A stretch of 64,000 bases of DNA from Aphanomyces cochlioides (taxonomy: Eukaryota > Oomycota > Saprolegniomycetes > Saprolegniales > Verrucalvaceae): positions 2,108,001-2,172,000 of the forward strand of contig JAHQRK010000009.1 in the NCBI GenBank assembly GCA_019828595.1. Reading direction: 5' to 3'. The notes under the pieces are model-generated. The model did not search any database and was not told the DNA's origin. It saw only the letters and a program-made list of their open reading frames with translations. Of the stretch, positions 33,443 through 42,593 are shown piece after piece (positions within the stretch are counted from its first letter, which is position 1; the number at the start of each line of letters is the position of its first letter). Both the position numbers and the translations under genes were made by a program.

Positions 33443-34105
33443 CTATTCCACGTAGTTGGCACCACGAAGTTGGCGAGCAGCTCCATCAGCAACAACTGGC
33501 GAATCGTCGACCTGCTGGATGGTCTTCGTGTTTGCCATCTCGCGGAGCTTGCGACCCGTCGCCAAGCCATAGAGGGTCTTGCCGTTCTTGTACACGTTGT
33601 AGGCTCCCATGCCAGCTCCAATGACTGGACCAGCCCACGGACTGACCTTGTTGTAGGCATTCTTGAACCAGTTCTGACGACGAGCACTGCGCTTGTTCAG
33701 TCCGTACTGGTTGCCACGACGACGGCGGTGGCGGCGCGGACGAGGAGCCACTTCGTCGGTGGATTCAGGTTGCTCGGACATCTGCGATTGTTCCTTCAAG
33801 CGACGACCTCGAAGCCACTTGGAGGCTCTGTATGCTCCCAAGCCAAGACTGATCGCCGTCTGGACGCCAGGCTTTTGGGCAAAGTTCTTGACCGTATTGA
33901 ATGTATTCTTGAGCCAATTTTGTCGACGGGCGTACTTGGGTGGGTAGCGAGCAGTGCGAGGATCATATTGGCCATACTCTTGGCTGTCGAGAGGTTGGTC
34001 CGACTGCTCGTATGAGGCGACGTGTTGGCGATGGTGTTTTTTCGCCGACGCACAGGTGGCAGCAAAGAGAGCAAAGCAGACGAGCACGAAGGATGTGAAT
34101 CGCAT
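33443..34105 (-). CDS. Secreted two-module cationic-helix precursor (gene K, left copy)
   Basis: A 220-residue protein identical to 35072-35734 and about the same layout as gene F. Signal peptide 1-21 (MRFTSFVLVCFALFAATCAS); His/Gln/Asp pro-region; junction KYARRQ (Arg61-Gln62); module 1 NWLKNTFNTVKNFAQKPGVQ then TAISLGLGAYRASKWLRGRR; acidic linker; Arg-rich 122-130; junction KRSARRQ (Arg143-Gln144); module 2 NWFKNAYNKVSPWAGPVIGA then GMGAYNVYKNGK, ending GRKLREM; C-terminus RQLRGANYVE. This copy keeps only 27 bp of the original upstream sequence, so its Inr is replaced by spacer sequence and expression may differ from the right copy. Confidence 0.85.
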   Translation of the reverse strand: MRFTSFVLVCFALFAATCASAKKHHRQHVASYEQSDQPLDSQEYGQYDPRTARYPPKYARRQNWLKNTFNTVKNFAQKPGVQTAISLGLGAYRASKWLRGRRLKEQSQMSEQPESTDEVAPRPRRHRRRRGNQYGLNKRSARRQNWFKNAYNKVSPWAGPVIGAGMGAYNVYKNGKTLYGLATGRKLREMANTKTIQQVDDSPVVADGAARQLRGANYVE

Positions 34106-34132
34106 GCGGACTTGGAGCTCGAGGGCAAATTC

Positions 34133-35044
34133 GACAATGGAGTGAACCTAGCTCGTTGAACTTTTCTTGGGAAGAAGGAAGCAGACGCCTTCATATCCGT
34201 TGTTGTCACGAAGTTGAGTGTGTGTAACTGATGGTTGAGATTGAACATCGGCTGTTGATTGTTCATGGAGATCGTGGTCGGTTTTGACTTCGAAAGAGAA
34301 GTCAAGACGTCGACAAGTCGCAATGAAAAGACGTGAGAGGGAGAGGAAGCCTCTCGTGGTCATCGAAATGTGCTCTCTCAAACGATGCCGTGTTGGGGCG
34401 AAATATTTTGAGCATTCTTGATAGAAGATATGAATAAACGAACGAGGGTGGTCATGGATAGACGATCAAACTAGCGATGGAGGTAGCTGTGTAATGAACA
34501 ATGAACTAAAAGAGGATGCTCCTTGGTAGGTTGTCTGCTGCTCAATTGTAAGGTTATGTAGGTTCAAAATATACATGGCCATACCAAATCACGATTCACC
34601 ACCAAAATGCGTGAATCTGTAGGCGTCAGACATTTCCACAGAAACTCTTTTCTTTGTATCGAGATAAAAGAGGCTCCAGCATCCATTTCATGAAGCACAT
34701 GTCTGGTTCGTCCAAGGTGACAAACAGCGGGATTGAACAATTGTCCGTTGTATTCCACGAAGGTTCTTCTTCAGAGTCCTTGAGATGTTGTCCATGGCGT
34801 TTTTGTCAACTCCAAGACCAGAGTGCGATACACTACTGCACAATCAATGATTCTATCTTCGAGTTTGTATGGCCTTAAAGTTGAAAATTGACCAGAACAC
34901 GCGGTACAATCACAAAGCACGCACTTGACGCTCAATTTTCAACCATCGAAACGGAAAACATGGACTCTTCAGCCTCTTCGTAAGAGTCTCTCCTATGATC
35001 GTAATCGATAAAGCATGCTCATGAGGTTGAGTTTTCTCATTCTT
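34133..35044. other. 912-bp unique spacer between the arms
   Basis: No supported gene. It contains the 5' flanks of the two divergent copies of gene K, which therefore differ in upstream sequence. The right copy keeps a complete Inr-FPR motif (35037-35053). Confidence 0.7.
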
Positions 35045-35053
35045 GAATTTGCC
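35037..35053 (+). promoter_or_regulatory. Inr-FPR-like core promoter of gene K (right copy)
   Basis: TCATTCTTGAATTTGCC, 18 bp before the ATG. The Inr part (35037-35043) lies outside the duplicated arm, so the left copy of K lacks it. Confidence 0.55.
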
Positions 35054-35071
35054 CTCGAGCTCCAAGTCCGC

Positions 35072-35734
35072 ATGCGATTCACATCCTTCGTGCTCGTCTG
35101 CTTTGCTCTCTTTGCTGCCACCTGTGCGTCGGCGAAAAAACACCATCGCCAACACGTCGCCTCATACGAGCAGTCGGACCAACCTCTCGACAGCCAAGAG
35201 TATGGCCAATATGATCCTCGCACTGCTCGCTACCCACCCAAGTACGCCCGTCGACAAAATTGGCTCAAGAATACATTCAATACGGTCAAGAACTTTGCCC
35301 AAAAGCCTGGCGTCCAGACGGCGATCAGTCTTGGCTTGGGAGCATACAGAGCCTCCAAGTGGCTTCGAGGTCGTCGCTTGAAGGAACAATCGCAGATGTC
35401 CGAGCAACCTGAATCCACCGACGAAGTGGCTCCTCGTCCGCGCCGCCACCGCCGTCGTCGTGGCAACCAGTACGGACTGAACAAGCGCAGTGCTCGTCGT
35501 CAGAACTGGTTCAAGAATGCCTACAACAAGGTCAGTCCGTGGGCTGGTCCAGTCATTGGAGCTGGCATGGGAGCCTACAACGTGTACAAGAACGGCAAGA
35601 CCCTCTATGGCTTGGCGACGGGTCGCAAGCTCCGCGAGATGGCAAACACGAAGACCATCCAGCAGGTCGACGATTCGCCAGTTGTTGCTGATGGAGCTGC
35701 TCGCCAACTTCGTGGTGCCAACTACGTGGAATAG
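35072..35734 (+). CDS. Secreted two-module cationic-helix precursor (gene K, right copy)
   Basis: The protein is identical to the left copy (see 33443-34105 for domains). The start at 35072 follows a complete Inr-FPR motif; the open frame extends 19 codons further up, but that part (MLMRLSFLILEFALELQVR) lies before the promoter motif and crosses the arm boundary. This copy is the better candidate for the ancestral, expressed gene. The second module also occurs at 26149-26398. Confidence 0.85.
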   Translation: MRFTSFVLVCFALFAATCASAKKHHRQHVASYEQSDQPLDSQEYGQYDPRTARYPPKYARRQNWLKNTFNTVKNFAQKPGVQTAISLGLGAYRASKWLRGRRLKEQSQMSEQPESTDEVAPRPRRHRRRRGNQYGLNKRSARRQNWFKNAYNKVSPWAGPVIGAGMGAYNVYKNGKTLYGLATGRKLREMANTKTIQQVDDSPVVADGAARQLRGANYVE

Positions 35735-36151
35735 CTTCCTCAGGTGAATCGTGTGTGTTTGCATAACTCTGGTGGAGAGATAATCCATTTTCTTTTGTGT
35801 TAAGCTGAGTTGACTGACAGTTTGTGTTACAAAGCACAACTTATCGATGCGAATGAATGGCAGCTAGACCGTGTTGAAGCACCAATGGGCATAAATCATA
35901 TCCCAACCACTCCAAGATTGGTGGGCTATGAACTCCGCACTCCTGTCTTTGGTTGCATGTTAGAGTTGTTTGCAATGTCCTGCTCCATCAAAAGACAATT
36001 GCATTGCTGTACTCGTCATCTGAAACACAAAGAGGAAAACTTGACGCACCACCAACATGTTGGGGGACAAATCTTCAGGACTTGCCAGTGCTTGAGCAAT
36101 CCAAGTTTTGATCATAACATGCATCGAATTAACAGATTAATGGGTATCTGT
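35735..36151. other. Intergenic region between convergent genes K and J (right arm)
   Basis: Mirror of 33026-33442; no gene. Confidence 0.5.
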
Positions 36152-36409
36152 CTATTCCCCATCGATTTCCACGAGTTTGCGCTTCCCCCAGTAGTTCTTG
36201 GCGAGGCCATAGAGAGCAGTGCCGACCTTGATTCCTCCAAGCACCGCTCCAATCGGGAACATTTGACGCTTGGCTTTCTTTCCCCGTTGGACGTAGACGA
36301 CTTCGCCTTCAGGTTTTTCTTGGTCGTCATCTTGACGGTGGTGCTTGGCCTCAGTGAAGACAAAGACGAGGACGATGAGGTACGCAAAGAAGATTGAAGC
36401 ACCGCGCAT
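36152..36409 (-). CDS. Small secreted KAKRQ peptide precursor (gene J, right copy)
   Basis: The 85-residue protein is identical to 32768-33025: signal peptide 1-21, acidic PEGEVVYVQ pro-region, GKKAKR then Gln49, Gly-rich helix, GKRKL and acidic tail. It converges on gene K of the same arm. Being wholly inside the arm, both copies have the same promoter region. Confidence 0.85.
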   Translation of the reverse strand: MRGASIFFAYLIVLVFVFTEAKHHRQDDDQEKPEGEVVYVQRGKKAKRQMFPIGAVLGGIKVGTALYGLAKNYWGKRKLVEIDGE

Positions 36410-36971
36410 GAGACTTTGTAAATTGAATACTGCGACGTAGTTATCAACAGAAACTATCGCGATTAGCATATCTCATCATGTTACAATGCGCAAGCAAATT
36501 GAACTCTGGCAACATTTCGAGTAAAAGTCCCAGCGTCGTGGAATGTGTTGTTGAATGAGCAGATAGTCCTATGCGTTGTTGATTGTTCAGGAGGAAGATT
36601 GTAGCGCATGATCAACTCTCCAAGTACATAAGTTCCAATGTATCACTGCAGCGATTACTTTGAAATTACTGTCGTAGCGAGTTCATCTAGTCTCCAGATC
36701 CGCTCAAGTCGTGAAAAATGCATGAACTGCGATCAACTTTGTCCACAACTGCGACGTCTTGGCCGTGGCACAATACAACGACAATTCCAGTCCGACTGTC
36801 ACTTGCCCAAGTCCACAATCAACCACAGTAGAATGGGGCAAGTAAGGAGCTCGTCGATGCATACCTCGACGTCGTAAGGATGCAGTTAACAATCGTCATG
36901 GGCTTGTTAGGAGCAGAAAGCCACATTAACTTAAAAGTCTGGTGTAAAGTCAGAGAATTTTCCATCAATTG
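36410..36971. other. Intergenic region in right arm
   Basis: Mirror of 32206-32767; no gene seen. Confidence 0.45.
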
Positions 36972-37226
36972 ATGCGCGCCACGTCTGTCTTGTTAGCATG
37001 TCTTCTTGTCGTCTTCTTCATCGTCACTGAAGCTAAGCATCATCCCCAATAGGACGAGCGAGAGCAACCTGAAGGTGAAGCCGTCTATGTCCAACGAGGC
37101 AAGAAAGCCAAGCGTGAAATGTTTCCAATTGGAGCAGCTCTCGGCGCCGTTAAGGTTGGCACTGCCATCTACGGCATGGCAAAGAACTGGGGCAAGCGCA
37201 AGCTTGTCGAAATCAATGAAGAGTAG
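36972..37226 (+). pseudogene. Small secreted peptide precursor with premature stop (gene I, right copy)
   Basis: Starts MRATSVLLACLLVVFFIVTE, a good signal peptide, then KHHPQ and a TAG stop at 37050-37052. The same frame continues to 37226 with EQPEGEAVYVQ, RGKKAKRE, MFPIGAALGAVKVGTAIYGM and NWGKRKL, all family features. Length (85 codons) is exactly that of genes H and J. Only the nonsense codon breaks it. The conserved junction Gln is Glu. Confidence 0.8.
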
Positions 37227-37727
37227 TTAGTTTAGGATGCCGGGCGGTCCAATAAAGAAGGGAGGTTTGACTGCCAAGTTGTCGTTGATATCCCATCAAC
37301 TTTGGTATCATAAGGAGTGGAGAGGAAAGCGCGAACGCGATGATTCCAAAACGACAGTAGCGCAGTCCAGACAATGGAATATCACAAGCCATTGACCGAG
37401 ACCTCCTGTGATACTATTTTCGTTGAAATCTTTCAACAAACTCCGGGTACACTCCAGGAGCAGTACATCGAATCAAGCTATCTTCGTCACGACAAGACGT
37501 GGCATTGTCGATCTATAGAGGCACTTGATCACTGCAGTGCATCCGCAAGTTGGTGCTGTCGTCAAGGATTGACTGTTGCTTGGCTAGTTTTTTCCAACGA
37601 TCGACAACCGTTGACGTAATTCAAATGTCAAGAAGCGCAACCCTGCCATTCCACGACGCCGCGGATGGCGCTCACAATGAGCTGTTTGGTTGTAGATTGA
37701 GCTAGAACGGGTCTAGTGCCCGGCAAA

Positions 37728-37744
37728 CCATTTTCCAATTTACC
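37728..37744 (+). promoter_or_regulatory. Inr-FPR-like core promoter of gene H (right copy)
   Basis: CCATTTTCCAATTTACC, 7 bp before the ATG. Confidence 0.5.
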
Positions 37745-37751
37745 AAACGCG

Positions 37752-38009
37752 ATGCGCGCCACTTCCGTCTTCGTTGCCTGCCTCCTCGTCGTCTTGTTGG
37801 TTTTCTCCGAGGCCAAGCATCACCGCCAATGCGACGACAAAGAACAGCCTGAAGGCGAAGTCGTCTACGTCCAAAAGGGCAAGAAAGCCAAGAAGCAAAT
37901 GTTTTCCGTTGGAACCGCCCTCGGTGCGATCAAAGTCGGTACAGCCATCTATGGCATGGCCAAGAATCACTGGGGCCACCGCAAACTCATTCAAATCGAT
38001 GCCGAGTAG
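37752..38009 (+). CDS. Small secreted KAKKQ peptide precursor (gene H, right copy)
   Basis: Identical to 31168-31425. An 85-residue preproprotein with signal peptide, acidic pro-region, GKKAKK then Gln49, Gly-rich hydrophobic helix and GHRKL end. It follows pseudogene I in the same direction, about 525 bp downstream, and the two look like a tandem duplication older than the inverted one. Confidence 0.85.
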   Translation: MRATSVFVACLLVVLLVFSEAKHHRQCDDKEQPEGEVVYVQKGKKAKKQMFSVGTALGAIKVGTAIYGMAKNHWGHRKLIQIDAE

Positions 38010-38964
38010 ACAAAGATAGGACAACTTGGCTAAAGCGAGAGTAATCTACCGTCTATTTCACAGATCATGTCGTCGAGTGAGTGGAAATTCCATTGTGAAC
38101 ATCATGACGCTCCACACCAGTTTGACTGCAACCACCTCATCATTGAGAATCGACCCAAGAAGTGCAGACTTATCCACTCCAAACGCCCGTAGTCGAGTCA
38201 TTCTGCAATCAATTTGGCATTGCGGTGCGACTGAGTTTCGCCCGAGAAGGCAGCCTTTCTGGTTGATACGTTTGGACCAACTGCACATTTTTCCGAAAAA
38301 GGTTTTCAACTCTTGGTCGAGTTGTCTGTTCGTTCCCATATACAGATTCAAAGTTGTTCCCGATGCCACGACAGACGAAACGATTCACGACAAAAGAGTC
38401 CTTTCTCCACTGGCGACTCCATATCTTGCCCTCGCCAGTGAGTGCGGAAAAGTTCGCGCTCGATATTCTCTGCTTTCGAGTAAAACTACATAACATCGTC
38501 GCTCAACGCCATTTTCAAGGCTAGAATTTGCTTCAAAACACTTCAAAATATACAAAAGACGTTTGAAAGGGGCGTGCAATGACGGCATATTGCCACGAGG
38601 GCTGGACAATCTTGAACTTCAGTGTCTGAATGAAGGATAGAAGGCGAGACAAGTCGTACTTAGTGACTTTACCACGTGACAACTGCGACGACAACGCAGG
38701 AGCGACGAGACAATCAAAAGGTCAGGTGAAAATATTATAATAAATGTGATGTTATATCTTGCTATTTGTATGAAAAATAAAATATATTATATAATGTTAT
38801 CCATGGTTCAAGTCTCACCATTTCGAACAGACAACGACGACAAGACTAAGGGCATAAAAGATTTAGACTTTATATGCTGCTTCCTCTACCTTTGGTCCGA
38901 ATTCGCGCATCGTCTTGGTTGCCTCTCGTGATCCCCCCTATGGAACTTGCTGCTGTCCACGATC
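38010..38964. other. Intergenic region in right arm
   Basis: Mirror of 30213-31167; no gene recognised. Confidence 0.45.
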
Positions 38965-38980
38965 TCATTTTCAAATTGGC
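38965..38980 (+). promoter_or_regulatory. Inr-FPR-like core promoter of gene G (right copy)
   Basis: TCATTTTCAAATTGGC, 10 bp before the ATG. Confidence 0.55.
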
Positions 38981-38990
38981 GACTTGAACA

Positions 38991-39500
38991 ATGCGATCGA
39001 TTGTGTTTGCCCTCCTTGTCTTGCTTGCAGCAGTCTTTGTGACGACGGAAGCCAGTTTGCATCCTCAATATGCCCGCCGAGCTGCCATCGCGGCCCACGG
39101 TGGTGACGAATCCAGCGAACACCAACCAGTCCCCCGCCGTCCTAAACGCAAGGGAGGCTTGAAGGGACATGGAGGCTATGCATTGGGAAGCAAGGCCTTT
39201 GCAAGCCATGGAATTGCATCCAAGAGACATCATGGCAAGGGACTTGGAAGTCAGCGAAAGGCAACTCGCCAGAACTTTTTCAAGAAGCTTGGAAATCGCC
39301 TTCGTTCGGGATGGCAACGTGTCAAGCAAGTTGGACAGCGAGTGGGCCACCACGTCCAAAAGGGACTCAACGTCGCCCAACGAGTCGTTGGTATGGGCCA
39401 AGAAGCAGCTGGAGTGATCCAACAAGGTCAAGGCCTCGTGAGCCAAGCCCGTGGATTCTTTGGCCGTGGTCTGCGCAACCATGACGACGACGACGAATAA
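38991..39500 (+). CDS. Secreted cationic-helix precursor (gene G, right copy)
   Basis: The protein is identical to 29677-30186: signal peptide, His/Gly/Lys pro-region, KATRQ junction at 90-94, about 75-residue amphipathic cationic segment and Asp-rich tail. The stop is followed by AT-rich sequence and a MITE 290 bp downstream. Confidence 0.85.
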   Translation: MRSIVFALLVLLAAVFVTTEASLHPQYARRAAIAAHGGDESSEHQPVPRRPKRKGGLKGHGGYALGSKAFASHGIASKRHHGKGLGSQRKATRQNFFKKLGNRLRSGWQRVKQVGQRVGHHVQKGLNVAQRVVGMGQEAAGVIQQGQGLVSQARGFFGRGLRNHDDDDE

Positions 39501-39792
39501 ACTTTGTCTATTTGGATGACTTACCCACAGTTATAATGCAAATTTGCTTGTTTTTATTGAAACTTCATGAGTTCGTGGTTATAGATCGCATTCATAGGAT
39601 CCATACACGTGCAAAACCTCTGACGACCTCAGCCTCGCAGAGTGAAGTGACTCATATCGCCTTTAACGACTTTATCGAGAGCAGTTTAGGGAGCCTCCAG
39701 CTTTGAATAATCGGAAGGATTGATAACGATCACCATATATTGGGTGCTTTTCTATCGAGTAATCCATTTTTCGTGTGACCTTTAAGCAAGTA

Positions 39793-40189
39793 CTTCCTCT
39801 GTTCCACATTACTGTGTACAAATCGAAAACACACTTTTCCACAACCTATGTACAAATAGTTATGATTGGCTCGAAATATTTTTCATTTGATTTCATTGGT
39901 CATAAATCATTATGATTTCTTTCATTGGTCATAAATTCTTAAGTTATGATTGGCTCGAAATATGGTTTATTAGATTTCATTGGTCATAAATCCTTAGCCT
40001 GGCTACATGGATGCATTCGCCGCCGATTTTGACCACGAAAACTCACTTTCTGCTCCTGCCAGCCAAGGCAATTTCCTGCAGTTTTTTATGGTCTTTAAAA
40101 AATGATATCCGCCATCGAATTTAGAAAAGAAATAGATTTTTGGGGTCGATGTAAAGTGATTTGTACACAGTAATGTGGAACAGAGGAAG
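39793..40189. repeat. Stowaway-like MITE (right arm)
   Basis: Mirror of 28988-29384, with the same inverted ends and TA borders. It is part of the duplicated arm, not a second insertion. Confidence 0.75.
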
Positions 40190-40360
40190 TATTAAAGTAA
40201 CTTCGTGCTCTGACACTGTTTTCCTTCATTTTGCTTATAGTATGCTCACATGGCCGTAGTCGAGCCACCAGCTCAATATTTTTATCTTATGCGAGCTCAA
40301 GAAAGGGTAACGTTAGCGGTTCCTTGACATTGGGAATACCAGGTAATGGCAATATGGAGA

Positions 40361-40394
40361 CTACAGATAACGCCGTGAAAATTCGGCACAGTAG
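40361..40394 (+). repeat. 34-bp repeat, pogo-end-like
   Basis: CTACAGATAACGCCGTGAAA followed by ATTCGGCACAGTAG. The inner 33 bases recur at 42561-42593 in the same orientation. The two copies flank the pogo transposase and start TA-CAG, as pogo ends do, but true ends should be inverted. Confidence 0.5.
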
Positions 40395-40622
40395 GACATC
40401 GCATATTTTTTAAATTCTCCAAGCACATTAATCATTCAATTTTATACGAATATTATCCAATCCTAGAGGAGAAAAATCCCGCCAATCAATATGCAAAGAA
40501 AATTGGGCAAAACATTTTGATTGGAGAAACAAGTGACACAAATCTAAGCAATCTTACTGGATGCAGTTTCCCGCGCAATCTCGACGCTCGTTCAGTGTTA
40601 GCGAAACATTATCCAATATTCC

Positions 40623-41890
40623 ATGATGCTGTGTGGATTTGCCAACTGTCCTTCAATAACGACGAGTCGATGCTGCCTGATGTGCGATGACTTAGCCCAT
40701 CACCTGTGCTCGAACGAATATCTCGACCAGGTATCCGTTCAACCGCCCTACGACCAAGCGTGCTGCTCAAAGCATTGTGCCGATCAGTACATTTTGGAGG
40801 AGTCCATACAGGATATCATTCTTCAAGATGGTATGGTTAACTTTGTAATGAAGCCAAAGCGTTCTCCCATCCTTCGACCTACCTCTTATCGACGCTACTT
40901 TATACGCGACCGACTATTCATCTCATGGATCTATACCGCGCCATGGCCGTCCCAAATGCCAAGCGCTTCTGTCTCGAACAATATGTCCCGCGACAAACCT
41001 TCATGGGTTGGCTCAAAAAGTATGACGCCTACACGTCACGACCGGTATCTCGTCGGGCTCTCACTTTGGGCGGGCAAGGACGCAGTGAATCCATCCCCTT
41101 TGGACCCGATCTTTTGACATTCATGAAAGATACCCGCCGTGGCGAGCACATCCTGACGTCTGCCCACATGGCGAACTGGATCAAATGTCATCATAATGAA
41201 TGGTTGGAACGATACATGTCGAACAAGAAATCTGAGACTACAGGATACAACTTTATTACTATGACATGCCGCCACGTCGAATCTGGTTAGAAGTTGGTGG
41301 CTCATCGAAGGTGGACAAATCCGAGAAGCATTCGGATCGCCTGACTGCTGTGCTGACAATTCGAGCTGATTGTGAGATGTTCGTGAAGTTAGCCTGACAA
41401 TTATATAGGAAGAAAGTTGCCCATCCTCTTTATTGTGAATGGGAAGCCTGGTGGCAACATCGAAACTTTTGAAGCCCCATCCTACCCTACAGAGCACTTC
41501 TATGCGGTGCAAGAAGAAGCCTGGATGGACGATAGGGTGTGGCAAATGTATCTCAACCATGTCCTCGTGAGTGAACTTGTGCCTGATACGACATCAGTCA
41601 TATTAGCTGACAATTTGGCGTCTCATGTGAGCAATGCCTCAGCCGAAACAATATGTTTTGAGCTGTGTGCCAGCTTGGAGCCGCTGCCTCCAAACTCAAC
41701 GAGCGCGTGCCAACCCCTCGATGTTGGTGTCATGGGTCCATTGAAAGCGAAAATGCGCTCACTGTGGTTGCGAGAGAAGCCAGTGACAAGTGCGGCAGAG
41801 AAGAGATTGGCGATGATACATCGCACCATCTAGGCGTGGGATTCATTGTCCGAAGATGTTGTCATGAACTCTTTTTTTAAAGCTATTCCC
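40623..41890 (+). pseudogene. pogo-type (DDE_1) transposase, internally deleted
   Basis: The N-terminal frame (40623-41117) is Cys-rich (CCLMCDDLAHHLCS, CCSKHC), possibly zinc-binding. The next (40925-41290) is the DNA-binding region (RFCLEQYVPRQTFMGWLKKY; WIKCHHNEWLERYMSNKKSE). A frame change follows to SSKVDKSEKHSDRLTAVL and then 41417-41833 with ILFIVNGKPGG, VILADNLASHVS (second Asp) and LPPNSTSACQPLDVGVMGPL (third Asp). The expected first catalytic Asp (DET motif) is missing through an internal deletion, and a TAG at 41831-41833 interrupts RTI-AWDSL before the frame ends near 41890. Only the part up to 41454 is duplicated in the left arm. Confidence 0.75.
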
Positions 41891-41982
41891 CAAGTATTTG
41901 AGTTTTAGTAATAAAGCATTTCTGAACTTTTTTATTAAAGCTTGGTAATGGTCGGGTGAAATTCTTTGATCTTGCCAAATGA

Positions 41983-42174
41983 TTATGGTGAGGATCTCAT
42001 TTGCCTATCCCTGTAGAGACTCTTTATCGCACTTCTGTAGCCACTGAGGGTACCAGGTTGAATATTAGGCTTGTTTTTAACTGTCCGAATAATAAATTTA
42101 AGGAAGTCACTGCAAACAAAGGTGTTAAGATCTGTCGAGCACACAGTAGACGAGCTTGAATGTTGTAGGAGCAA
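41983..42174 (-). pseudogene. Tyrosine-recombinase N-terminal domain fragment
   Basis: The frame ends FLKFIIRTVKNKPNIQPGTL then SGYRSAIKSLYRDRQM. The G-T-L-x-G-Y-R-S-A-x-x-x-L-Y pattern resembles the SAM-like N-terminal domain of Crypton-type recombinases in oomycetes. No catalytic part follows. Confidence 0.35.
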
Positions 42175-42560
42175 GTGTGGGCGACCTAAAAGGGATGCTC
42201 ATTTCACAATCTGACTATTTTCCAAACGTATATCTTGCACGAGTGTCCGAGCTTATCCTGCTTATTCTATTTCTGCGTGCGTCTTCCACGGTGAAGTTGT
42301 CGCTGCTGCTTGACATTGCGAGCATATCTCTTATTTTTATTCCATAGAAACATAAAGATAAAATATTTGAAATGTTAAAATTCTCAAATACATTTATGGA
42401 ATTTGCAAGGCACCACACCTTGCTTCAGTACTGAAACATACTATATTGCCTTACTAATTCTGGAAAATGCAAGAATTTTCAAAGATGTTCTCCTGTCGAC
42501 TGTTGACAATTTGTCAGCGTCGTCGACAAAGTCCTGAGGAGCTTGATGACTAGTCGAGAT

Positions 42561-42593
42561 TACAGATAACGCCGTGAAAATTCGGCACAGTAG
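42561..42593 (+). repeat. 33-bp repeat, second copy
   Basis: Identical to 40362-40394 (TACAGATAACGCCGTGAAAA then TTCGGCACAGTAG). Confidence 0.7.

Larger units (their letters stand above)
27723..34132 (-). repeat. Left arm of a 6,410-bp inverted duplication
   Basis: Every position p pairs with 69177-p in the right arm (35045-41454). All mirrored reading frames I compared (about 30) are identical and no indel occurs, because the coordinate sum is constant. Beyond 27722 and 34133 the match stops abruptly. It contains genes G, H, J, K, pseudogene I, a MITE and the 5' half of a pogo transposase. Confidence 0.95.
35045..41454 (+). repeat. Right arm of the 6,410-bp inverted duplication
   Basis: Reverse complement of 27723-34132 with no difference found. 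At its outer edge the pogo-type transposase reads on without a break into unique sequence, whereas the left arm ends within it, so the right arm looks like the original and the left the copy. Confidence 0.95.

Noticed and set aside
33338..34015. 225-residue plus-strand frame and its mirror at 35162-35839
   Set aside because: Antisense to gene K; no signal peptide or independent support.
27723..41454. Head-to-head read artefact as sole explanation of the palindrome
   Set aside because: Not excluded, but a missing-adapter chimera would not leave a 912-bp unmatched spacer and unrelated flanks; kept as an item to verify.
41036..41560. 174-residue minus-strand frame
   Set aside because: Antisense to the pogo transposase with recognisable catalytic motifs.
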